Shown here in pieces: positions 1 to 5,481 of a stretch of DNA of 5,522 nucleotides. The translations under genes and the position numbers were made by a program. Origin of the DNA: Phycisphaerales bacterium (lineage in GTDB: Bacteria; Planctomycetota; Phycisphaerae; Tepidisphaerales; Tepidisphaeraceae); contig JAQGHH010000555.1 in NCBI GenBank assembly GCA_028288945.1, forward strand, positions 1 through 5,522. Reading direction: 5' to 3'. Within the stretch, counting starts at the first letter, position 1; every line of letters starts with the position of its first letter. The notes beneath the pieces are model-generated. The model had not been told where the DNA came from. It ran no database searches and worked only from the letters and a program-made list of their open reading frames with translations.

Positions 1-1034
1 GCCGGGAAGCGGTGCAGATACTGATCGTATGGAAGGATCGCCTGAGTCTGCGCGTCGAAGAAATCGTCGTACCAAATCCCCAGCACGGCCAGAATTACCG
101 GCAGATTCTTCTCATACGGGGCGGCCAGAAAATGCTCGTCCATGAGATGGCCGCCGGCGAGCAATTCCTCGAAATTATCCATGCCGATGGAGACGGCGAT
201 GGGCAATCCGATGGCCGACCACGACGAATACCGCCCGCCGACCCAATCCCAGAACTCGAACATGTTCGCCGGGTCGATGCCGAACTTCTTGACCTCTTCG
301 GTGTTGGTCGAAAGCGCGACGAAATGCTTCGCCACCGCCTTCTCGTCCTTCGCCTTGGCCAGGAACCACTGCTTTGCGCTGATCGCGTTGGTGATCGTCT
401 CCTGCGTCGTGAACGTCTTGGAGGCGATGATAAAAAGCGTGGTTTCCGGATCGAGCTCGCGCAGCGTCTCGGCGATGTGCGTGCCGTCCACGTTCGAGAC
501 GAAATGCACGTGGAGATCGCGCTTGGAATACGGCTTGAGCGCTTCGGTGATCATGACGGGCCCCAAGTCCGAACCGCCGATTCCGATGTTGACGACGTCG
601 GTGATGCGCTTGCCGGTATAGCCCGTCCAGGCGCCGTTACGGATCGCCTCGCTGAACTGCCGCATGTGCGCCAGCACGCGGTTCACCTCCGGCATCACAT
701 CCTTCCCGTCGACGAGAATGGGCCGATTGGACCGATTGCGCAGCGCGACATGCAGCACCGCGCGGTCTTCGGAGGTGTTGATCTTCTCCCCTGAGAACAT
801 CCGCCGACCCCACCCGCGCACGTCCGCCTGCTCGGCGAGGCCAAGCAGCAGCCGGAACGTTTCATCGACGATGCGGTTCTTGGAAAAGTCGAGCAGGATG
901 TCCTCGAACCGCGCCGAAAATTTCTCGAAGCGTCCCGCGTCCTGTCGGAACAGATCGCGCATGTGAAGCTTCGAAGCGGAAGGGTAATGCGCTTGAAGCG
1001 CCTTCCATGCGGGAGAACCGGTGATGTTGGCCAT
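1..1034 (-). CDS. pgi: Glucose-6-phosphate isomerase, C-terminal part cut by window edge
   Basis: This cytoplasmic enzyme interconverts glucose 6-phosphate and fructose 6-phosphate in glycolysis and gluconeogenesis. The frame reads from the ATG at 1034 to the window edge without a stop, giving 344 residues, and it follows the long (about 550-residue, E. coli-type) Pgi family throughout. Visible landmarks are MFSGEKIN (79-86), RAVLHVALRNRS (91-102), NIGIGGSDLGP (149-159), FVSNVDGTHIAE (178-189), the sugar-phosphate-binding SKTFTT (205-210), the family signature DWVGGRYSSW with active-site Arg268 (263-272), and ILPYDQYLHRF (333-343). About 200 C-terminal residues are outside the window, including the catalytic Glu of the GNxES motif. 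The start fits the family N-terminus (AWKALQAHY follows within 20 residues), and an in-frame TAG lies about 40 bases upstream. No Shine-Dalgarno motif is visible; a palindrome sits there instead. The visible part is intact, so truncation is only by the window. Confidence 0.97.
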   Translation of the reverse strand, partial: MANITGSPAWKALQAHYPSASKLHMRDLFRQDAGRFEKFSARFEDILLDFSKNRIVDETFRLLLGLAEQADVRGWGRRMFSGEKINTSEDRAVLHVALRNRSNRPILVDGKDVMPEVNRVLAHMRQFSEAIRNGAWTGYTGKRITDVVNIGIGGSDLGPVMITEALKPYSKRDLHVHFVSNVDGTHIAETLRELDPETTLFIIASKTFTTQETITNAISAKQWFLAKAKDEKAVAKHFVALSTNTEEVKKFGIDPANMFEFWDWVGGRYSSWSAIGLPIAVSIGMDNFEELLAGGHLMDEHFLAAPYEKNLPVILAVLGIWYDDFFDAQTQAILPYDQYLHRFP

Positions 1035-1054
1035 TCGAGAATCGATAATCGAAT
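1033..1054. promoter_or_regulatory. Near-palindrome overlapping the pgi start codon
   Basis: The sequence has the form ATTCGA-nn-ATCGAT-nn-TCGAAT, with 18 of 22 positions self-complementary around a centre at 1043/1044. It covers the first two bases of the pgi ATG and occupies the place where a ribosome binding site would be. It could be an operator for a dimeric regulator, an RNA hairpin affecting translation, or a chance product of the local CGAAT-rich repeats. The symmetry is seen directly; any function is inference. Confidence 0.3.
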
Positions 1055-1087
1055 CCGGCGGGCATCGCAACTAAACAATCCGGCGGG
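1052..1087 (-). repeat. 11-bp direct repeat in the pgi leader
   Basis: CCCGCCGGATT (minus strand) occurs perfectly twice, at 1077-1087 and 1052-1062, with starts 25 bp apart. The copies lie 18-55 bases upstream of the pgi ATG. The arrangement could be a pair of protein-binding sites on nearly the same helix face or simply a short duplication. Only the repeat itself is certain. Confidence 0.4.
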
Positions 1088-1096
1088 GACGGAAAT

Positions 1097-1153
1097 CCGA
1101 ATTCCGACTCCCCGAAGCCCGAATCAAAGCCGAATGACGAATTCCGAATTCCC
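1097..1153 (+). repeat. Degenerate CCGAATT-type short repeats
   Basis: A run of units close to CCGAATT, including CCGAATT, CCGACTC, CCCGAAG, CCCGAATC, CCGAATGA, CGAATT and CCGAATT, with a small AAAG interruption. Three GAATTC sites fall within about 55 bases as a by-product. It is non-coding and looks like decayed tandem repeats of the kind scattered through intergenic DNA in some bacterial genomes. Confidence 0.55.
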
Positions 1154-1193
1154 AAACCCTTGAACTTCTTGAACCCTTAAACCCTTGAACTTC
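1154..1193 (+). repeat. Degenerate AACCCTTG-type repeats with a 15-bp perfect direct repeat
   Basis: Units of 8-9 bases follow one another: AACCCTTG, AACTTCTTG, AACCCTTA, AACCCTTG, AACTTC. Within them AAACCCTTGAACTTC is repeated perfectly at 1154-1168 and 1179-1193. The run follows directly on the CCGAATT cluster and ends about 13 bases before the large hairpin. It is strongly G-poor on the plus strand. Confidence 0.6.
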
Positions 1194-1199
1194 CCCGAT

Positions 1200-1239
1200 A
1201 ATAGCAAACGGCCGGCACGCATCCTACGTGCCGGCCGTT
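1200..1239 (-). terminator. Probable terminator downstream of the HAD phosphatase gene
   Basis: A perfect 13-bp inverted repeat (AACGGCCGGCACG at 1207-1219 and its complement at 1227-1239) encloses a 7-base loop. On the minus strand the stem is followed by TTTGCTATTAT, counting the T's that close the stem, which is a moderately U-rich tail. It lies about 110 bases after the HAD stop codon and before the pgi leader, where a terminator is expected. The tail is not a clean U-run, so termination is probable rather than certain. The same hairpin could also be part of a plus-strand RNA. Confidence 0.55.
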
Positions 1240-1280
1240 CGGAGCCTGCGAATCCTTTCGCATTCTTCCCTGAGCCGTTC

Positions 1281-1309
1281 GCCGCCCTTGGGCAGCATTA
1301 TTTTTTGTC
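1281..1309 (+). terminator. Terminator-like hairpin and T-rich tract on the plus strand
   Basis: Positions 1281-1286 pair with 1291-1296 (one C-A mismatch) around a CTTG loop, and the plus strand continues with ATTATTTTTTGT. That is the form of a rho-independent terminator for plus-strand transcription. No plus-strand gene precedes it. It would either block antisense transcription entering the HAD gene or end an unrecognised short RNA starting near 1207. The stem is short and could be chance. Confidence 0.3.
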
Positions 1310-1330
1310 TCGCAGCCTCGCCACTGTTTC

Positions 1331-1365
1331 CAATACTCAACACCCAGCACTCAGCACTCAGCACT
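1331..1365 (-). repeat. Heptamer tandem array (AGTGCTG)
   Basis: Reading the minus strand from 1365 to 1331 there are five consecutive 7-base units: AGTGCTG three times, then GGTGTTG and AGTATTG. The first two units and the first base of the third belong to the HAD coding sequence and provide its stop codon; the remainder is non-coding and more decayed. I recall similar CAGCACT/AGTGCTG runs in intergenic DNA of planctomycete-like genomes, but could not verify that here. Confidence 0.8.
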
Positions 1366-2226
1366 ACCCCGCACCGGCTCTACGAGATGCGCTTCCACGA
1401 GTTCGTCAAGGAATTGCGCCAGCCCTTCGTCCACGTTTTTTCCGATCACCCGTTTCGCCGCCGCCTGAACTTCCGGCCGGGCGTTGCCCATCGCGACTCC
1501 CAAGCCGGCGCTCCGGATCATCGGCAGGTCGTTCACGTCGTCGCCGATCGCCACGATCTGCCCCGGCTCCACTCCATGTCGGCGGGCGACGTGCAGGATG
1601 CCTTCCCACTTGTTCACCGCCGGGTCAAAAATTTCCAACACCTCGACACCGTACGCGGGAACCATGAGGTTTTGATAAACGATCCGTTCACCAAATCGCC
1701 CGGCCAGTTCGCCGATGAGGACCGCGATATCGCCCGGCGTAGCACAAATGCCTACTCGGATCGTGTGCTCGTGTGCATACCGCCCCAGGCGGTTCACCTG
1801 ATGCACGCTCGCGCGGGTCGCTTCCATCCATTGCCGGGTCGCGTCGTTGAGCGGAACGTCGCCGCTCACGAGGTAATCCACGCCCGCCGTCCCGGTGTCC
1901 TGAAGCGCCAGCACGGCATGCCCATGGCTCTCCAGGTACTCGCAAACCTCCGCGGCCAGCTCCGGCTGCATCAGCGTGCGATGGAGCGTGACATCCTTCT
2001 CGGTGTCGATCACCATCGCGCCGCCGACGAACACGGCCGTCGGCCAATGCTCGACCGTGTCGAGCACCGCCCGGCTCTCCGTCCAGTTGCGGCCGGTGGC
2101 GAAGCAGACCAGAAGCCCCGCCGACAAGCACCGCTGCACGGCCTCCTTGGCCCGCGGCGTGACTTCGCCTTTGGGGGACAGGAGCGTTCCGTCCAGGTCG
2201 ATCGCGATCATCCGATACTGCGCCAT
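1351..2226 (-). CDS. Cof-type HAD-superfamily phosphatase (class IIB)
   Basis: A 291-residue cytoplasmic hydrolase of the haloacid dehalogenase superfamily, in the Cof/YbiV-like group that dephosphorylates sugar phosphates and other small phosphorylated metabolites; the substrate cannot be read from the sequence. All four HAD motifs are present: motif I DLDGTLL (10-16) with nucleophile Asp10 and acid/base Asp12, motif II ATGRN with Thr44, motif III Lys206 in VNKWEGI, and motif IV GDDVNDLPMI (228-237) with metal-binding Asp229 and Asp233. The class IIB cap lies between motifs II and III. The usual NGA after motif II reads GGA (68-70). The ATG at 2226 starts the family N-terminus directly; only a weak GGGAG lies some 14 bases upstream. 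The last residues (roughly GSAEC) and the TGA stop are encoded by the AGTGCTG heptamer array, so the natural C-terminus seems to have been rewritten by the repeat. A link to the neighbouring pgi (sugar phosphates) is possible but unproven. Confidence 0.92.
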   Translation of the reverse strand: MAQYRMIAIDLDGTLLSPKGEVTPRAKEAVQRCLSAGLLVCFATGRNWTESRAVLDTVEHWPTAVFVGGAMVIDTEKDVTLHRTLMQPELAAEVCEYLESHGHAVLALQDTGTAGVDYLVSGDVPLNDATRQWMEATRASVHQVNRLGRYAHEHTIRVGICATPGDIAVLIGELAGRFGERIVYQNLMVPAYGVEVLEIFDPAVNKWEGILHVARRHGVEPGQIVAIGDDVNDLPMIRSAGLGVAMGNARPEVQAAAKRVIGKNVDEGLAQFLDELVEAHLVEPVRGSAEC

Positions 2227-2439
2227 CCGATTACAACTCGCTCCCGCTCAGCTCGATGCGGGCAACCTACAAGGTTTCAAAATGAATGCAACAAATTTCA
2301 AAGTTATCGACGCTCTGTGCACACAATTAGTCGCGGAAACTCTCAACATGCACCGCAATTGGTTGGGCCTTAGTCGATTCTTCATGGAAGCCTTCCCCCT
2401 TCGGGGCGAATCGTCTCCTCGTATTTCGCAATCCCCGTA
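2227..2439. other. 213-base spacer between antiporter and HAD genes
   Basis: This spacer is visibly richer in A and T than its surroundings, especially at 2270-2345, as expected for a promoter region of the minus-strand HAD gene. I found no clean -35/-10 pair and no convincing terminator for the antiporter; the only GC hairpin (CCCC/GGGG at about 2395-2406) is very short. A plus-strand frame passes through it but has no recognisable protein. Confidence 0.4.
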
Positions 2440-4707
2440 TCACGTCCCGACGCGTGCCGGGCTGCGGTCCGGAAGGGGTTCCTGTGCCGTGGCCGTGGCG
2501 GGGGCGTCGCCATACCGGCGGACGATTAACAGCGACGTCGCACTCTCCGACGCGATACGCTCCGGGTGCCAGCCGAAGCGGTGGGGGGCCAGGCCCCACT
2601 CTTGGGAGACGCCAATCACGACCAAATCGAAATTGTGCGATTCCGCGATCACCGTCTCCACGGGTGAGCCGCTCTCGACAACCCGCAGGGTTACCATCCC
2701 CGCGGTCGCCGAGTCCTTGAATGAGCGGTCCATGGCCCCCTGCGCATCGAGTTTCTTCCCCCGGCTGCGCGCGGGATCGACCACATGCAGCACGGTCACT
2801 TCCACGTTCGCGCTCTTCGCGTATCGTGCCGCCAGGTCCAGCGCCAGCCGATCGTGTGGGCCGCCCATGTAAGGGACAAGCACCCTGCGCGGGTTGGCGA
2901 ATCCGCGGTCGACCAACACGGCCACGTCGCTCTTCACCTGCTCCATCACGCGATGCACCGTGCCGCCGAGAATACTGCGCGTGAAGACCGGCTTGTGGAA
3001 GCCGATCAACACCAGGTCAGGCCGCCGTTCGCCCGCCACGTGGGCGATGCCGTCCGCCACGTCCCGGCTCATCAGGCTGATCGACTCCACCGGAATGTGC
3101 TCCTCATCAGCCAGCGCCAGCAGCGGCCCCAGCGGGTCTTGAATCACGGGCTCGTCGTGGCGGGATACCCCGGCGCGGTACGCTTCGCGCTCGACCGGCC
3201 GGCGAAGGTGAAGCGCGAGAATCCGACCGGCCTCCGCGCCGGTCCGGCCCAGCGCATCGGCCAGTTGCAGCAGCGGCCTTCCGCTCCGCGGCGCGGCCAC
3301 CGGGATAAGGATCGAATACCCGCGCTTCGCCTCCGCCGGCCTGGTCGCCTCCAGCAGCGGGTGCGGGTAGACCCAATGCAACAACGGTGTCGTCATGAAT
3401 GTCGTCACCAGCGCCATGATGACCATCATCGCGAACACGGTGTCGTTGATGATCCCGAGCTGCAATCCGACCGTCAGGATCACGAGCTCCACCAGCCCGC
3501 GCGTGTTCATCAGCACGCCCAGGGCCGAGGCTTCGCGCCAGCTCGAGCCGAAAGCCCTCGAAAGCAGCGACGTCCCGCCGAACTTTCCCGCGCAAGCAAT
3601 CGCGATGATCACCCCCGTAAACGCCCACAGCCGGGCGTCGTTGAGCAGTCCGATCTGCGTCTTGAGCCCCGTATACGCGAAGAAAATCGGCAGCAGAAAG
3701 ACGACCGTGTAGTCCTCCAATTTCTCAGTGACGTGGCGGACGAACTGCGTCCCCTTGGGCATCACGCAGCCGAGCAGAAACGCGCCGAACATGGCATGGA
3801 TGCCGATCGCTTCCGTCGCCCAAGCGGACGCCAGCACCAACAGAAAGATGATGGCCACCACGTTCTGACTCAAATGCCCCTCGCGGTCGTAGACCATCTG
3901 CAATCGGCGAAGGAAGGGCCGGACGCCAAAGAGCATCGCCGCCGCATAGACCGCGGAAAGTCCCGCCGTCCGCAGTCCGGAGGCGGGGCCGGACGCATGC
4001 GCTATCGCGATGACGAACGCGAGGATCACCCACGCCGCCACGTCGTTGATGGCCGCGATGGCGATGGCCGCCGCCCCGAGCTTGGTCTTGTGCAGATTGC
4101 GTTCGGTGAGGATTCGGGCGAGCACGGGGAAGGCGGTGATGCCCATCGCCGCCCCCATGAACAGCGCCGCGCCCAGCCTCTTTTCGTGGCTCGGGTCGTT
4201 GAAGATGCCGGTGCGGTAGAGCACGAGCGTGAGCAAAACGCCCAGCGCGAACGGCACGACGATGCTGCCCGCCGCCGTCACGACCGTCGCCCGGCCGCCG
4301 CTTCGCAGCAGGCCCGGCTCCAGCTCCAATCCCACCAGAAACAGGAAGAAAATCACCCCGAGCTGGCTCAGGACGTTCAGCAGCTCGACATTCCCCGCGG
4401 GAAACAGTGCGTGCTGGACCGCGCCATGCCCGATGAGCCCCAGCAAACTGGGCCCGAGCATAATACCCGCGACCATCTCCCCGACCACCTGCGGCTGGCG
4501 CATCCGCGCGAACAGCATCCCCACAACGCGGCTCAGCCCCAGGATCAGCGCGATCTCAAGCAGCAGAAGCAGGATCTTATTTTCAAACGCCTTGTGAATG
4601 CTCTGCTGCGTGCCCGCCGGCATCGGGCCAAACGCGCCCGAGAGCGCAAGCCAAAGCGCCGCCGCTGAAATCAACGATCCAATCACAATCCAAAACGTCT
4701 TGCGCAT
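2440..4707 (-). CDS. CHX-like CPA2 cation/proton antiporter with two Usp-like domains
   Basis: A 755-residue inner-membrane antiporter expected to exchange K+ or Na+ for H+. After a hydrophobic N-terminal segment (5-22), the Na_H_exchanger domain spans about 45-445 with roughly a dozen further membrane segments. It resembles plant CHX exchangers closely: QPQVVGEMVAGIMLGPSLLG (71-90), FFLFLVGLELE (120-130), GITAFPVLARIL (189-200), INDVAAW with the ion-site pair Asn221-Asp222, AIGIHAMFGAFLLG (300-313), TGLKT (346-350), Lys375 in AGKFGGT, and LMNTRGLVELVIL (399-411). In this superfamily an Asn-Asp pair rather than Asp-Asp is usually linked to electroneutral exchange. Two cytosolic universal-stress-like domains follow, about 464-600 and 607-730, each starting with a strand (ILIPV, VLVPY) and containing DLVLIGF or DLVVIGV; their glycine-rich nucleotide loops are degenerate, so binding is uncertain. 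A Pro/Ala-rich tail ends the protein. The ATG at 4707 has only a weak upstream AAAGAG. Which cation is carried is not decidable here. Confidence 0.93.
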   Translation of the reverse strand: MRKTFWIVIGSLISAAALWLALSGAFGPMPAGTQQSIHKAFENKILLLLLEIALILGLSRVVGMLFARMRQPQVVGEMVAGIMLGPSLLGLIGHGAVQHALFPAGNVELLNVLSQLGVIFFLFLVGLELEPGLLRSGGRATVVTAAGSIVVPFALGVLLTLVLYRTGIFNDPSHEKRLGAALFMGAAMGITAFPVLARILTERNLHKTKLGAAAIAIAAINDVAAWVILAFVIAIAHASGPASGLRTAGLSAVYAAAMLFGVRPFLRRLQMVYDREGHLSQNVVAIIFLLVLASAWATEAIGIHAMFGAFLLGCVMPKGTQFVRHVTEKLEDYTVVFLLPIFFAYTGLKTQIGLLNDARLWAFTGVIIAIACAGKFGGTSLLSRAFGSSWREASALGVLMNTRGLVELVILTVGLQLGIINDTVFAMMVIMALVTTFMTTPLLHWVYPHPLLEATRPAEAKRGYSILIPVAAPRSGRPLLQLADALGRTGAEAGRILALHLRRPVEREAYRAGVSRHDEPVIQDPLGPLLALADEEHIPVESISLMSRDVADGIAHVAGERRPDLVLIGFHKPVFTRSILGGTVHRVMEQVKSDVAVLVDRGFANPRRVLVPYMGGPHDRLALDLAARYAKSANVEVTVLHVVDPARSRGKKLDAQGAMDRSFKDSATAGMVTLRVVESGSPVETVIAESHNFDLVVIGVSQEWGLAPHRFGWHPERIASESATSLLIVRRYGDAPATATAQEPLPDRSPARVGT

Positions 4708-4907
4708 ACCCGCTCTTTTTCTTGTTCCAACGTACCAAATGCCTTGCCAAGCGAGAACGGCCCGGCGACATTCGCCGCCGCCGGCCCTTGAGCCCGCCGG
4801 GCCGGCGAATCGTAGTCGCGAAAGCCGTCACGCGACAACAACGCCATTCCGTCTTGTCGCTACGACGTCCTCCGATCATGAAAGCTATAATGCTGCCGGT
4901 GAGAACC
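4708..4907. promoter_or_regulatory. Divergent promoter region of the antiporter and Nudix genes
   Basis: The 200 bases between the two start codons should carry promoters in both directions. On the plus strand a perfect TATAAT lies at 4886-4891, only 16 bases before the Nudix ATG, but no good -35 box is spaced from it; used as a -10 it would leave a leader of about 10 bases. On the minus strand TTGGCA (about 4753-4758) resembles a -35 box without a clear -10. A 9-bp inverted repeat lies in the middle (see separate entry). Confidence 0.45.
4779..4807. repeat. Inverted repeat in the divergent intergenic region
   Basis: CGCCGGCCC (4779-4787) and GGGCCGGCG (4799-4807) are perfectly complementary around an 11-base spacer. 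An outer pair TTCGCCG (4771-4777) and CGGCGAA (4803-4809) gives an alternative pairing. No T-tract follows on either side, so it is not a standard terminator. It could be an operator shared by both divergent genes, or a GC-rich coincidence. Confidence 0.35.
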
Positions 4908-5447
4908 ATGAGCTACAAGCTGATCGAAAAGCAGGTGATCTACGACGGCGTCAAATGCCGCCTCGAACTGCATCACCTGGAGAACGAGCAGACCGGCAAG
5001 CGCCACAAGCGCGAAGTCGTGGCGCACCCGGGCGCCGTGCTGGTGATGGGACTGCTCGAAGGCGACCGCGTGCTGCTCATCCGCAATCGGCGGTACGCGG
5101 TGGGGGAGACGTTGCTCGAGCTCCCCGCCGGCACGTTGGAAAAAGGTGAAGACCCGATGAACTGCGCCGGCCGCGAGCTGCTGGAAGAGACGGGCTACCT
5201 CGCCGGACGGCTTCAACCGTTGCTCAGCTTCTTCACCTCGCCGGGAATCCTCGGCGAGCGGATGCACGCCTTCGCGGCCTATGATTTGCAGCAGCGACAG
5301 GTGGCCCCCGAAGAGGGTGAAGACATCGAGGTGCTGCCCGTGGAATGGGCAGAAGCCTTGGAAATGGCCGGCGACGGCCGTATTAAAGACGGAAAAACCA
5401 TCGCGACGCTTTTGTGGTTCGACCGATTCCGCCGGAAAAAGCCTTAG
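4908..5447 (+). CDS. Nudix hydrolase, ADP-ribose pyrophosphatase type
   Basis: A 179-residue cytoplasmic enzyme expected to cleave ADP-ribose (or a related nucleoside diphosphate sugar) into AMP and ribose 5-phosphate, using divalent metal. The Nudix box is complete: Gly75-x5-Glu81-x7-Arg89-Glu90-Leu-Leu-Glu93-Glu94-Thr-Gly96-Tyr97, so the metal-binding glutamates are present. A proline (Pro112, in TSPGI) lies about 15 residues after the box, the position that marks ADP-ribose pyrophosphatases within the family. The N-terminal VVAHPGAVLVMGLL and VLLIRNRRYAVGETLLELPAG are also typical. I chose the ATG at 4908 because the protein then begins MSYKLIEKQ like its relatives and a GGTGAG lies 4 bases upstream. 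In-frame ATGs at 4878 and 4890 would add 10 or 6 residues and overlap a TATAAT box. It is divergent from the antiporter and has no obvious functional tie to it. Confidence 0.93.
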   Translation: MSYKLIEKQVIYDGVKCRLELHHLENEQTGKRHKREVVAHPGAVLVMGLLEGDRVLLIRNRRYAVGETLLELPAGTLEKGEDPMNCAGRELLEETGYLAGRLQPLLSFFTSPGILGERMHAFAAYDLQQRQVAPEEGEDIEVLPVEWAEALEMAGDGRIKDGKTIATLLWFDRFRRKKP

Positions 5448-5481
5448 CGCCCCCCGCGGGAAAAACTGTTTCGAGCACCCC

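Larger units (their letters stand above)
1035..1350. other. 316-base spacer between HAD phosphatase and pgi, no gene
   Basis: No credible protein-coding frame was found on either strand. The short open frames here have no recognisable protein and read through simple repeats. In the minus-strand reading direction, the spacer holds the end of an AGTGCTG heptamer array, a small hairpin preceded by an A-rich stretch, a small 6-bp hairpin (1247-1262), a strong 13-bp hairpin, two degenerate repeat clusters, an 11-bp direct repeat and the pgi leader palindrome. The pgi promoter must lie here, or further upstream if transcription reads through, but I could not pick a convincing -35/-10 pair. Confidence 0.7.

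Noticed and set aside
12..794. Long open frames on the plus strand opposite pgi
   Set aside because: The minus-strand frame is an unmistakable Pgi; the plus-strand translations match no family I recognise.
1097..1365. CRISPR array
   Set aside because: The repeats are 7-9 bases, degenerate and contiguous, without unique spacers of uniform length, and no cas gene is present.
1228..2373. 381-codon open frame on the plus strand opposite the HAD gene
   Set aside because: It is the antisense shadow of a gene with all four HAD motifs; its composition is His/Arg-rich and it starts within hairpins and repeats.
2386..2408. Possible terminator of the antiporter gene
   Set aside because: The CCCC/GGGG stem is only 4 bp with a tiny loop and no T-tract on the minus strand.
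2282..2872. Plus-strand frame through the antiporter/HAD spacer beginning MNATNFKVIDALCTQ
   Set aside because: The first 50 or so codons look plausible in composition because the spacer is AT-richer, but the frame runs on into antisense of the antiporter, has no ribosome binding site and no recognisable domain.
2785..4668. 627-codon open frame on the plus strand opposite the antiporter gene
   Set aside because: It is antisense to a clearly recognised membrane protein, is extremely rich in Arg, His, Gln and Asp with no fold-like pattern, and is explained by GC-biased codon use of the real gene.
4722..4907. N-terminal extension of the Nudix frame upstream of 4908
   Set aside because: The extra residues are Arg/Pro-rich, lie over the divergent promoter region and inverted repeat, and are not part of the Nudix family; the ATG at 4908 has a better ribosome binding site and the expected N-terminus.
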